DNA from: Carnobacterium divergens
Lineage (GTDB): Bacteria > Bacillota > Bacilli > Lactobacillales > Carnobacteriaceae
Direction: 5' to 3'
Length of the DNA: 64,000 bases
NCBI RefSeq assembly: GCF_900258435.1
Contig: NZ_LT992558.1
Location: forward strand, 1,253,246 to 1,317,245
In this document: positions 10,085-18,220 of the stretch, in pieces
Layout: the number at the start of each line of letters is the position of its first letter
How positions within the stretch are numbered: position 1 is the stretch's first letter
Notes under the pieces: model-generated
Seen by the model: only the letters and a program-made list of their open reading frames with translations
Databases searched by the model: none
What the model was told of the DNA's origin: nothing
Program-made: the position numbers and the translations under genes

Positions 10085-10356
10085 GTGGTTGTTACTAAAA
10101 CTGAAAAAATAGCCATGGCATTGTTTTCTCATTTTGATAGGATTCTATCTGCTGGTAAATTTTATATTCTATGGTAGTAGAATGTTGCCTTAAAAAGTTC
10201 ATCCCTTGTTTCTTTTTGCAAGTGATGCATTTATTTTTATTGGAGGTTATCAAGTTTGCCAGTTCTTTATGGTTCAAGAAATAAGTTCATTTTCCCGACT
10301 GATAATGAATGTGTTTATTTCGATTGTATCAGCTGTTATTTTAATGATACGGCACT
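10085..10356 (+). pseudogene. Possible decayed small membrane-protein gene
   Basis: This 270-nt stretch lies in the 343-nt gap between trmB and the SEDS gene. After AAAGGAGGAGT a GTG at 10085 opens 30 codons (VVVTKTEKIAMALFSHFDRI...) ending in TAG at 10175. In another frame an open stretch without a good start, 10194-10355, encodes about 54 residues ending in a membrane-like helix (NVFISIVSAVILMIRH). The two pieces read like one short protein broken by a stop and a frameshift. I do not recognise the family; it may instead be unrelated noise. Confidence 0.35.
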
Positions 10357-10373
10357 AGTTTAAGCAATACAAA

Positions 10374-11504
10374 CTAGTCAGTTACTTGTCGAAAAGTATC
10401 ACTGACATTTAAAATCAATCCAATTGCGAGAGAAGAAATAATTAAACTAGAGCCACCATAACTTACAAATGGTAAAGTGACGCCACTAATAGGCAGCCAA
10501 CCTGTTACGCCTCCAATATTGATGCAACTTTGAATCAAAAACATCATTCCCACGCCGATACATAGCAAGGAAGCAAAAGGATCTTTCAAAATGATGCCTA
10601 GGTAAAATATCCATAAAATTAAACTGAACAGTAAGGTCAAAATCATAATGATTCCTAGGAGACCAAGCTCTTCTCCAATTACAGCTAAAATAAAATCAGT
10701 ATGTGGTTCAGGTAGGTAGCCCGTCTTTTGGACACTTTTCCCTAAACCAACACCAAGCAATCCGCCACGATCTAAGGCATAGTAGGAATTGATTAATTGA
10801 TGTCCAGCGCCGTTTTCCAATTCAAAAGGTGACCAGAAAGCTTTAAAACGATCAAACCGATACGAGGACATGCCAATTACAGAAGTTCCGTAACGGCTGA
10901 CTAAAAAAATGTAACCGGATAAAACCGAAGTGATAAAAAGTGAACTTAGCAGGCCTAGATAAAAAGGAATCCCCGATGCAAAAACTTGGACTAAGACAAT
11001 GCCCGCTAAAATCAAAACACTACCTGTATCAGGTTGAAGAAAAAGGAGCATCCCAACCAAGCTTAAAACAATTAAAGGAGCCCAAACAACTTGCACCCAA
11101 TTTTCTGTCAGTTGCTTTTGTTTTTTTGAAAGAATAAAAGCCGTGTACCAAATTAAAATAATTTTAGCTAATTCAACAGGTTGAATGTTAAAAAAGCCAA
11201 TATTAATCCAACGACTTGCGCCGTTTATTTTACCCGTCAAAAGAACAATACCGAGTAGTACAAACATTCCAGCAAGAAGACCCTTTAGTAAACTTGGATG
11301 AACTAGCAAGGATTTTTTTAATCTACTTACGAAAAAAAGTGAAAAAATACCAATCAGTGCGTAGATTCCTTGATTTCTAAAATAAGTAATACTACTGCCT
11401 GTATTTGATTGTGCGCTATCGCTACTTGCTGAATAAACCATTAAAATTCCAAAGCAAAGCAGCAAAAAATAAACCAATAAGAAGAAACAATTTGTTTTTT
11501 TCAT
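10374..11504 (-). CDS. ftsW: SEDS family glycan polymerase, FtsW type
   Basis: A 376-residue, about 10-TM SEDS protein, a peptidoglycan glycosyltransferase that polymerises lipid II together with a class B PBP. The conserved loop LPEPHTDFILAVIGEELG (about residues 250-267) holds the catalytic Asp, and VTLPFVSYGGSSL near residue 350 is the family signature. The sequence is closer to FtsW/SpoVE than RodA, but two SEDS genes lie side by side without other division genes, so this may be an accessory copy. It starts 22 nt after its upstream neighbour and is probably cotranscribed with it. Confidence 0.85.
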   Translation of the reverse strand: MKKTNCFFLLVYFLLLCFGILMVYSASSDSAQSNTGSSITYFRNQGIYALIGIFSLFFVSRLKKSLLVHPSLLKGLLAGMFVLLGIVLLTGKINGASRWINIGFFNIQPVELAKIILIWYTAFILSKKQKQLTENWVQVVWAPLIVLSLVGMLLFLQPDTGSVLILAGIVLVQVFASGIPFYLGLLSSLFITSVLSGYIFLVSRYGTSVIGMSSYRFDRFKAFWSPFELENGAGHQLINSYYALDRGGLLGVGLGKSVQKTGYLPEPHTDFILAVIGEELGLLGIIMILTLLFSLILWIFYLGIILKDPFASLLCIGVGMMFLIQSCINIGGVTGWLPISGVTLPFVSYGGSSLIISSLAIGLILNVSDTFRQVTD

Positions 11505-11526
11505 ATAAACCTCCTATAACGACGAA

Positions 11527-12684
11527 CTAAGTTAAAAAATGCCATTTTTTATGATTGGTGGAAAAGACATACTCACGATCGTGCTTGTTCATAGATAAGA
11601 CTAACCCTACAGCTGCCATGTTTCCCATCAAAGAAGAGCCACCGTAACTAATGAATGGCAATGGAATCCCTGTGACGGGGAGAATGCCAATGGTCATGCC
11701 AATATTTTCAAAAATGTGAAAACAAATTAGCATTAATACACCTGTAACAATATACGTATAAAATTCACTTCTAGTTAAAAAACACGTCACTACCAAACGA
11801 TAAATCAATAAAAAGTAAATTAATAACAAAATACCGCCGCCTATAAAGCCAAAATTTTCACCAATAGCAGTGAAAATAAAATCAGTATGATTTTCTGGTA
11901 CATGCACTTCTGAAATGCCTAATCCTTTCCCAGTAATTTGTCCAGAACCAATCGCTTTCATACTTTGGATCGTTTGATACGAATCGCCTGAAATATCCTT
12001 ATAAGGTTCAAGCCAAACATCAACCCGGTCAAATTGATAACTGTGAAAGCCGAAACGATAAAGAACCGGTCGATTAAATAGGATGAAATAAAACAACGCT
12101 GTTATAATTCCTACAAAGGTTGAAAATAAAGGAAGCAACAGTTTCCATGAAATACCAGACAACAGCGTAATGCCACTGATAATTGCTAGAAAGACAATGG
12201 TAGTACCTAAGTCAGGTTGCAGCATAATGAATACTACAGGAGGGATACTGAGGGCAACAATTTTTGAAAGCAATCTCAAATCGGTCTGAATCGTTCGCTT
12301 TATATTTTTAAAATTATGTTGAGTTACGCATCTTGAAAGCATCAAAATAAAGGCAATTTTCATGACTTCAGAAGTTTGGAAATTCATAATTCCAAAATTC
12401 AACCAACGTTTTGCCCCGCCGATTGTGACACCAAAAAATAAAACTGCTATTAAACAAAAAATACCGATTAAATAGGTTAACGGGGCGATTTTCCACAATA
12501 CCTCCGCATCAAATTTCATCAAAATGATAATTACAATAACACTAATAAAGTACCAAAAGGTTTGTAAAATTACGTAATGCCAAGTATCTGTTGCTGAATA
12601 AATTGACAGTAAACTAATAGCAGCTAATAACATTAATAAAAGCACAATTGCGTAATTTTGTTGTTCGTTTTTTTCTCTTTCCAT
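11527..12684 (-). CDS. rodA: SEDS family glycan polymerase, RodA type
   Basis: A 385-residue multi-pass SEDS protein. The catalytic loop is VPENHTDFIFTAIGENFG (about residues 263-280) and the C-terminal signature is PVTGIPLPFISYGGSSL (about 337-353), the RodA wording. Role: glycan strand synthesis for cell elongation with a class B PBP partner, which is not in this window. AAAGGAG precedes the ATG. It is first in a two-gene operon with the FtsW-type gene and divergent from a LytTR two-component system, an unusual setting for the housekeeping RodA. Confidence 0.86.
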   Translation of the reverse strand: MEREKNEQQNYAIVLLLMLLAAISLLSIYSATDTWHYVILQTFWYFISVIVIIILMKFDAEVLWKIAPLTYLIGIFCLIAVLFFGVTIGGAKRWLNFGIMNFQTSEVMKIAFILMLSRCVTQHNFKNIKRTIQTDLRLLSKIVALSIPPVVFIMLQPDLGTTIVFLAIISGITLLSGISWKLLLPLFSTFVGIITALFYFILFNRPVLYRFGFHSYQFDRVDVWLEPYKDISGDSYQTIQSMKAIGSGQITGKGLGISEVHVPENHTDFIFTAIGENFGFIGGGILLLIYFLLIYRLVVTCFLTRSEFYTYIVTGVLMLICFHIFENIGMTIGILPVTGIPLPFISYGGSSLMGNMAAVGLVLSMNKHDREYVFSTNHKKWHFLT

Positions 12685-12820
12685 TTAAAAACTCCTTTCT
12701 ATTCCATGTTGAAAGATGAGTTTAATTTATAAAGAAAAAGTTAATAAATGTTCCGAGTGGTTGTAATTTGACCTTCAAATGTAATAATTGGAATGAATGA
12801 TTCGAAAGGAGGGGTGCAGA

Positions 12821-13549
12821 ATGAATATTGCAATTTGTGAAGATGAAGAAATTTATCAACAAATGTTACTGGAGAAGTTAAAGAAATATCAAGAAAAATT
12901 TCATGGGAAACTAAAAATCGAATGGTTTAAAAATGGCGAAGAATTACTGGAGATTTACCGCTATTCAAGTCATCGTTTTGATGTTCTCTTTTTAGATATT
13001 AAATTAGAAGGATTAAGTGGCATGGAGGTTGCTAAAAAAATTCGTAAAATGGATCAGCAAGTAGAATTAGTTTTTTTAACAAGTTTGATGGAGTACGCTA
13101 TTGAAGGATACCAAGTGAATGCATTGCGGTATCTACTTAAACCCATTCAACAAGCGCAGCTAAATGATTTGTTAGACTTGATTATAACCAAGCGAAAAGA
13201 AGAAGTTCTGACAATTTCAACAAAATTTGGACAAAAAAAAATCGTATTAAAGGAGATTGCGTATATTGAAAGTAAGCAGCGAAAACTATACTTCCATTGC
13301 AATCAAGAAGTCGATAAGATGTATGGTAAAATTGGAGAATTTGCTATTACGTTAGCCAATAACAATTTTGTTAGGCCCCATCAATCCTATTTAGTACAGT
13401 TGGAATTTGTCAAAGAATTAAAAAAAGACCATTTAATTTTAGAAGATGGCTCTTTGATTCCAGTTAGCAAAGGATACGCAAAAACATTTAAAGCCGCTTT
13501 CTTTGATTATTTATCACAAGGAGGTGGGAATTATGAAGGACTTTATTGA
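12821..13549 (+). CDS. LytTR-type response regulator
   Basis: A 242-residue response regulator of the AgrA/ComE type. The receiver domain (about residues 1-120) has the acidic pair in ICEDEE, the phosphoacceptor Asp in VLFLDIKLEG (about residue 58) and Lys in RYLLKPI (about 106). The LytTR DNA-binding domain covers about 135-240 (IAYIESKQRKLYFH, VRPHQSYLV, LIPVSKGYAK). AAAGGAGGGG precedes the ATG at 12821. The kinase gene starts inside its 3' end (17-nt overlap). Confidence 0.92.
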   Translation: MNIAICEDEEIYQQMLLEKLKKYQEKFHGKLKIEWFKNGEELLEIYRYSSHRFDVLFLDIKLEGLSGMEVAKKIRKMDQQVELVFLTSLMEYAIEGYQVNALRYLLKPIQQAQLNDLLDLIITKRKEEVLTISTKFGQKKIVLKEIAYIESKQRKLYFHCNQEVDKMYGKIGEFAITLANNNFVRPHQSYLVQLEFVKELKKDHLILEDGSLIPVSKGYAKTFKAAFFDYLSQGGGNYEGLY

Positions 13550-14831
13550 GTGGATTTCTCTTAATTGGGGATATTCAGACTTTATGGAAGCAGTAGCGGA
13601 ATCCTTTTTGATTTACTATTTTTTTAGTCGATTAGTTGGAAAGACTCAAGTGAATAAGGTCCTTTTATTTCCAGTCTTTTTTTGTTTAGATTTAACGGTT
13701 ACTTATTTCGAACAATTTTCTTTGATTCCTTATTTTATTGCCTTGGCAACAAGTTTATATATTAGCAGTCGCTTTTTTACAGGCAGTCGAAAAGCACGTT
13801 ATATTTTACTATACGGGTTCATTACAATCATAGTTGAGAGTAGCGTAGGACATATTTCAAGTGGGTTATATATCGTTTCAAGCACTTTTGAACAAGTGGA
13901 TTCGCTTAAACATGTCTTTTTTTACTTATGTAGTGATCTCGTGCAGTTTTATTGCATTCAGTTGGTAGTATTGAAAAAAAATTACAAAGAAAGAGCGTTG
14001 TATTTGAATGCGAGCATTACAACTTTATTGGTTACCATCACGATTATTTTAGTGTACAATTCATTACTAGTTGTTTATTTAGAAAACAATCCAATTTTTC
14101 GTTTGCTTTCAGTCGGGTCAATAATAACAATGATACTTGGCAGTTATTTTGTCTTGCAATTATTAGGAAAATTGGAAAGACAATACAAAGTAGAATTTGA
14201 AAACAACACACTAAATGAACAACTCTATTATCAAAAACAAACCCAATTAAAAATTTTAGCGAATCAAAATGAAATTAGAGGAATGAAACATGATCTAAAA
14301 AATCAATTGATCATTATGGAGCACCTACTTAAAAAGGGGCATTACCAACAACTAGAACACTATTTTTCAGAATTAGAATTAACCAAAATAGACGACTATC
14401 AAACGATTTTTACAGATAATGTAATGATTGATAGCATGATTCTGCATTTGGAAGAACGCTGTAAAGAGCAACATAGTCAATTTGATTTATCCGTATTCCC
14501 TATCAAATTCCAACTCGTAAACGAAAAGGATGTTGCTATTTGTTTAGGAAATGCCTTTGACAATGCGATTGAAGCGGTTAATAAAATCTCAAGTGGTCAA
14601 AAAAGAATCACCCTTCAATTTAAAGTGAAAAATGGGTATCTAATTATTTTAATCACGAATAGTGTTTCAAATCAAGAAATTGATCCTTTGAGTACAAGCA
14701 AAAAAGATCAATTGAATCATGGTTTCGGTTGGAAAAACATGCAGAAAATTACAACAAAATACAATGGAGAGGTAAAATTTGAAAAACACGACAAAACTGT
14801 AACCGTACGGTTGATTTTTAAAGATTATTAA
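13533..14831 (+). CDS. GHKL-type sensor histidine kinase, AgrC/ComD class
   Basis: A 432-residue kinase with six or more hydrophobic segments in residues 1-215 and a cytoplasmic kinase part. The phosphoacceptor His is in RGMKHDLKNQL (about residue 253), the N-box in GNAFDNAIEA (about 338) and a glycine box in NHGFGWKNM (about 397). Class members usually sense secreted peptides. No peptide precursor or exporter gene is adjacent, so the signal is unknown. ATG at 13533 follows GGAGGTGGGAATT. Divergence from the SEDS pair suggests control of cell wall synthesis; this is inference. Confidence 0.9.
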   Translation: MKDFIEWISLNWGYSDFMEAVAESFLIYYFFSRLVGKTQVNKVLLFPVFFCLDLTVTYFEQFSLIPYFIALATSLYISSRFFTGSRKARYILLYGFITIIVESSVGHISSGLYIVSSTFEQVDSLKHVFFYLCSDLVQFYCIQLVVLKKNYKERALYLNASITTLLVTITIILVYNSLLVVYLENNPIFRLLSVGSIITMILGSYFVLQLLGKLERQYKVEFENNTLNEQLYYQKQTQLKILANQNEIRGMKHDLKNQLIIMEHLLKKGHYQQLEHYFSELELTKIDDYQTIFTDNVMIDSMILHLEERCKEQHSQFDLSVFPIKFQLVNEKDVAICLGNAFDNAIEAVNKISSGQKRITLQFKVKNGYLIILITNSVSNQEIDPLSTSKKDQLNHGFGWKNMQKITTKYNGEVKFEKHDKTVTVRLIFKDY

Positions 14832-14863
14832 AAAAGCAATGAAATCTAGCTTCATTGCTTTTT
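14831..14863. terminator. Bidirectional terminator after the histidine kinase gene
   Basis: A perfect 13-bp stem (AAAAAGCAATGAA at 14831-14843 with 14851-14863) and 7-nt loop, with A and T tracts built into the arms; serves the converging genes. Confidence 0.87.
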
Positions 14864-14878
14864 AGATTACCTATTAAA

Positions 14879-15214
14879 TTAAACGCGGTACAAGTCTAAA
14901 ATTGAGCCTGTGTAAGCATCGGCAATAAACTCATATTGGACTAAAGTATCTTCTTCCATCCTAGAAACGCCGCCATAATAAACATCAGTTTTAAAAGCGA
15001 ACTTTCTAAGAGGCACTTTTTTTAATTCAATCCAAGACCCTTCAATTGGCCCTTCTTCAAGAAAAGCTTTTTTGACCATCGTTAAAATTTCATCCCCGTG
15101 AATGGTTTTATTTTTTTTCATTAAGCAAGCGATTTTATACCCGCATGTCAAACCAGCTCCAAAAATAAGCCCGCCCACAACCGCGTAAGTATTAAATGAG
15201 TTTTTAGAAGTCAT
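14879..15214 (-). CDS. Predicted small membrane-anchored protein with PepSY-like C-terminus
   Basis: A 111-residue protein with one N-terminal hydrophobic segment (about residues 10-28, YAVVGGLIFGAGLTCGYKIA) and a soluble part. The C-terminal YEFIADAYTGSILDLYRV resembles the end of a PepSY domain, which often inhibits extracellular proteases. It faces away from pepA just upstream; small secreted proteins at this place are common in related genera. The PepSY match is by eye and tentative; function unknown. Confidence 0.7.
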   Translation of the reverse strand: MTSKNSFNTYAVVGGLIFGAGLTCGYKIACLMKKNKTIHGDEILTMVKKAFLEEGPIEGSWIELKKVPLRKFAFKTDVYYGGVSRMEEDTLVQYEFIADAYTGSILDLYRV

Positions 15215-15399
15215 GATATATATCCTCCAATCAAATGATTACTGTTTTTAGTATACCATTTTCCGCAAAAAAAGATAATTGAATCCACTAAAAAAGCAAA
15301 TAAAAATCACTTTTATGATGATTTTATAAAATTAATCCCGAACCAGTTAAAATCTTTATAGAAATACGATATAATAAAGAAGGTAAATCAAATATCTAA

Positions 15400-15454
15400 A
15401 GGAGGGTAGATCACAAATAAAAAGAAATTCTACTTATTTGTGAGTATACACATG
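15400..15454 (+). promoter_or_regulatory. Ribosome binding site separated from the pepA start by a stem-loop
   Basis: A strong ribosome site AAGGAGGG at 15399-15406 lies 46 nt before the ATG at 15452, too far for normal use. Between them TCACAAATAA (15411-15420) and TTATTTGTGA (15434-15443) form a perfect 10-bp stem with a 13-nt loop. Folding would bring the site to about 13 nt from the ATG. A TATAAT (15370-15375) lies upstream. Confidence 0.55.
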
Positions 15455-16531
15455 AATGAAGAAACATTTTCGCTAGTTAAAAAGATGACTGAATTACAAG
15501 GCACCAGTGGCTTTGAGCACAATGTAAGAGAGGTTATGAGAAAAGAGTTGACCCCTTTAGTTGATGAAGTCGTTCAAGACGGTTTAGGTGGCATCTTTGG
15601 AATCCGCCGTAGTAAAATCGAACAAGCTCCAAGAATCATGTTAGCTGCTCATATGGATGAGGTTGGCTTTATGGTTGCTAACATTACGGATCAAGGTTTA
15701 TTTAGAGTGGTTCCTTTAGGTGGATGGAATCCTTATGTTGTTTCAGCACAACGCTTTACACTACAAACTGCTAAGGGAGACTATCCTTGTGTTTCTTCTT
15801 CAGTACCCCCACACTTACTACGAGGTACAAATGGAAAAGCAGGAGCACCAGAAGTTGCAGATATTTTATTTGATGCTGGTTTTGATTCAAAAGACGAAGC
15901 GATGAGCTTTGGCGTTCGTCCAGGAGATGCAATCGTTCCATTAACAGAAACGGTTAAAATGGCAAATGGGAAAAAAATTCTAAGCAAAGCTTGGGATAAC
16001 CGTTATGGCTGTACAGTTGTGATTGAAGCCTTAAAAGAATTACAAGGCGAAGATTTACCCAATACATTGATTGCAGGCGCAAATGTTCAAGAAGAAGTTG
16101 GCTTACGTGGAACAAAAGGTGCCGTTCACCAATTTAAACCTGACCTATTCTTTGCAGTGGATTGTTCAGCAGCTGATGATTTAACAGGAGACAAATCTAA
16201 ATATGGCCATCTTGGCGAAGGCTTCTTATTAAGAATCTTTGATCCAGGGATGATTACCTTAAAAGGAATGCGTGAGTTTTTATTAGATACAGCTGAAACC
16301 AATAACATTCCTTACCAGTATTTTGTATCAAAAGGTGGTACGGATGCAGGTGCAGCGCATATTTCAAATAATGGAGTTCCAAGTGCAGTTATTGGCGTGT
16401 GCGCGCGTTATATTCACACACATCAAACAATGTTCCATATTGATGATTACGCAGCAGCTAAAGAAATGGTATTACAAGTTGCTCGTACAATGGATCGCAG
16501 TACCTATGAAACCATCATGAAAAATAACTAG
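15452..16531 (+). CDS. pepA: Glutamyl aminopeptidase, M42 family
   Basis: A 359-residue cytosolic metallopeptidase that removes N-terminal residues, in lactic acid bacteria typically Glu or Asp, from peptides. Metal and catalytic motifs are present in order: AAHMDEVGFMV (His and Asp), KAWDNRYG, the QEEVGLRG Glu pair, the DCSAAD Asp, and the late GGTDAGAAH with final His in IHTHQTMFH. The start could be ATG 15452 or the in-frame GTG 15440, which lies inside the stem-loop. It opens the pepA-ytpP-usp-ytpR-sftA block known from Bacillus as ytoP-ytpP-ytpR-sftA. Confidence 0.93.
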   Translation: MNEETFSLVKKMTELQGTSGFEHNVREVMRKELTPLVDEVVQDGLGGIFGIRRSKIEQAPRIMLAAHMDEVGFMVANITDQGLFRVVPLGGWNPYVVSAQRFTLQTAKGDYPCVSSSVPPHLLRGTNGKAGAPEVADILFDAGFDSKDEAMSFGVRPGDAIVPLTETVKMANGKKILSKAWDNRYGCTVVIEALKELQGEDLPNTLIAGANVQEEVGLRGTKGAVHQFKPDLFFAVDCSAADDLTGDKSKYGHLGEGFLLRIFDPGMITLKGMREFLLDTAETNNIPYQYFVSKGGTDAGAAHISNNGVPSAVIGVCARYIHTHQTMFHIDDYAAAKEMVLQVARTMDRSTYETIMKNN

Positions 16532-16553
16532 TTTATTACAAAGGGGTATTGAT

Positions 16554-16865
16554 ATGAGAGAATTAAAATCACTAGCAGAATTTGAGACATTAAAGAATAA
16601 AGGGAAAACAATTTTCTTTTTCACAGCAGATTGGTGTGGTGATTGTGTGTTCATTAAACCTTTGATGCCTGAAATTGAAAAAGAACAGGCAGATTTTACA
16701 TTTATACAAGTAGATCGTGATGAATTTATTGATTTATGTGGAGAGTTGGCTATTTTTGGGATTCCGAGTTTTGTAGCGTTTGAAAATGGAAGCGAAACAG
16801 GCCGTTTTGTCAATAAAGATCGCAAAACAAAAGAAGAAGTTACTCAATTTATCAATACGCTCTAA
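16554..16865 (+). CDS. ytpP: Thioredoxin-like protein (YtpP family)
   Basis: A 103-residue thioredoxin fold protein with active-site ADWCGDC at about residues 24-30; the dipeptide between the cysteines is Gly-Asp instead of the Gly-Pro of classical thioredoxin. The cis-Pro region is IFGIPSFVAF (about 73-82). It lies 22 nt downstream of pepA with an AAAGGGG site and is probably cotranscribed. Expected role is cytosolic thiol-disulfide exchange; partner unknown. Confidence 0.88.
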   Translation: MRELKSLAEFETLKNKGKTIFFFTADWCGDCVFIKPLMPEIEKEQADFTFIQVDRDEFIDLCGELAIFGIPSFVAFENGSETGRFVNKDRKTKEEVTQFINTL

Positions 16866-16964
16866 TGATTCAAGATGAAGCGTTTAGCCTTTTGTTATAG
16901 GAATGAAAGAGTTATAATAAAAGAAAGCAGTTAAATGCTAAGTTTTTCAAAAGGGGATGAGATT

Positions 16965-17429
16965 ATGGTTGAACAAAATCAAGAATATCAACACATCATG
17001 GTTGCAGTAGACGGAAGCGACGAAGCAAGTGCAGCTTTAGAAAATGCAATTGAAACAGCGAAACGAAATAATGGTGATTTATTGATTGTCCACGTAATTG
17101 ACAATCGTTCATACACGATGGGTGTTGCGAGCTTTGATATTGAAGCCAGTGAAGAAGAGACGCGTACGATGAAAGAAATTCTTGGTGAATACCGTCAATT
17201 TGCAATTAATCGTGGTGTAAAAAAAGTTTCAACTGAATTAGTAACAGGCTCACCAAAAGAATTACTAGCAAAATCATTGCCAAAAGAACATAACATCGAT
17301 TTGATTTTATGTGGTCAAAGCGGATTAAGTGGAATTGAACGTTTAATGATGGGAAGCGTTAGTCAATACATTATTCGAGAAGCACCATGTGATGTATTGA
17401 TTGTTCGAAATCAAGCGAAGGAAAAATAG
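16965..17429 (+). CDS. Universal stress protein, UspA family
   Basis: A 154-residue single-domain Usp protein. It opens with IMVAVDGSDEAS and ends with the ATP-binding pattern GQSGLSGIERLMMGSVSQYI (Gly-x2-Gly, then Gly-Ser), so it is probably an ATP-binding UspA member. AAGGGGATGAG lies before the ATG at 16965; the frame extends to 16935 without a good site. A TATAAT near 16914 suggests its own promoter within the ytpP-ytpR block. Confidence 0.92.
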   Translation: MVEQNQEYQHIMVAVDGSDEASAALENAIETAKRNNGDLLIVHVIDNRSYTMGVASFDIEASEEETRTMKEILGEYRQFAINRGVKKVSTELVTGSPKELLAKSLPKEHNIDLILCGQSGLSGIERLMMGSVSQYIIREAPCDVLIVRNQAKEK

Positions 17430-17448
17430 ATTGGAGAAAAATAAATTG

Positions 17449-18063
17449 ATGATTAGTTGTTACAATAAAAATGGAATAGGCGATACTCTTTTAATTATGA
17501 CTGAAAACAGTAATTTTTCGGAACAAGGATTTGAAGAAAACGGAGACGTTGTTAGAATTTTTAAATCAGAAACAAATGAAACTGTTGGTTTTAACTTCTT
17601 TCATATCTCAAACCACTTAACAGTGTCAGGAAATGGTCAAATCTATTTAACTGAAGATCAAGTGGCTGTTTTAAATGAGCTTATTCAAAAAGCTGGATTT
17701 GATTATGTCTTAGAAGTCGACAATGAACCTAAATTCGTTGTTGGATTTGTTAAAGAATGCGTGCCACATCCAGATTCAGACCATTTATCCATTACGCAAG
17801 TTGAAGTTGGAAACAATGAAACAGTTCAAATCGTTTGTGGCGCTCCAAACATTGCGGCGGATCAAAAAGTAGTGGTTGCAAAAGTAGGCGCAATGATGCC
17901 GAATGGGTTAATTATTTGGGACGGTGAATTGCGTGGCGAAGCGAGTCACGGAATGATTTGTTCAGCTAAAGAATTAAACTTAGCGGATGCACCTACTCAA
18001 AAAGGTATTTTAGTATTGCCAGCAGACGCAACTGTTGGAGAAGCCTTTAAAATAGGCTCTTAA
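17449..18063 (+). CDS. ytpR: YtpR family tRNA-binding-domain protein
   Basis: A 204-residue protein. Residues 1-85 hold an N-terminal DUF4479-type domain (NKNGIGDTLLI), and residues 90-200 a tRNA-binding OB fold like that of the PheT N-terminus (FVVGFVKECVPHPDSDHLSITQV, VCGAPNI, GEASHGMICSAKEL). The start is taken at ATG 17449 with TTGGAG 12 nt upstream; a TTG at 17446 is also possible. Its biochemical role is unknown. The order ytpP-ytpR-sftA matches Bacillus. Confidence 0.88.
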   Translation: MISCYNKNGIGDTLLIMTENSNFSEQGFEENGDVVRIFKSETNETVGFNFFHISNHLTVSGNGQIYLTEDQVAVLNELIQKAGFDYVLEVDNEPKFVVGFVKECVPHPDSDHLSITQVEVGNNETVQIVCGAPNIAADQKVVVAKVGAMMPNGLIIWDGELRGEASHGMICSAKELNLADAPTQKGILVLPADATVGEAFKIGS

Positions 18064-18074
18064 CAGTTAAATAG

Positions 18075-18119
18075 AACAATCTACTTTTCACAACTTGTGT
18101 TGAGTAGATTGTTTTTTTA
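18075..18119 (+). terminator. Rho-independent terminator after ytpR
   Basis: An 11-bp perfect stem (AACAATCTACT at 18075-18085 with 18103-18113) followed by a T-run. Confidence 0.87.
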
Positions 18120-18220
18120 TTGTTATCTAAGAAGATTTTAAGCTTTCTTAATTATGATTCAATAAAGAGGGGGATTATGTTAAACTAAACAAAGACAACA
18201 GAGAGGAAAGGAGCATCATC

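Noticed and set aside
12737-12745. Possible LytTR binding half-site AAAGTTAAT before the response regulator gene
   Set aside because: One half-site fits the LytTR pattern, but the expected second repeat about 21 bp further is poor, and single 9-mers occur by chance in A/T-rich DNA.
16472-16825. 117-codon minus-strand frame opposite the thioredoxin gene
   Set aside because: Shadow of a well-supported plus-strand thioredoxin with an intact active site; no ribosome site.
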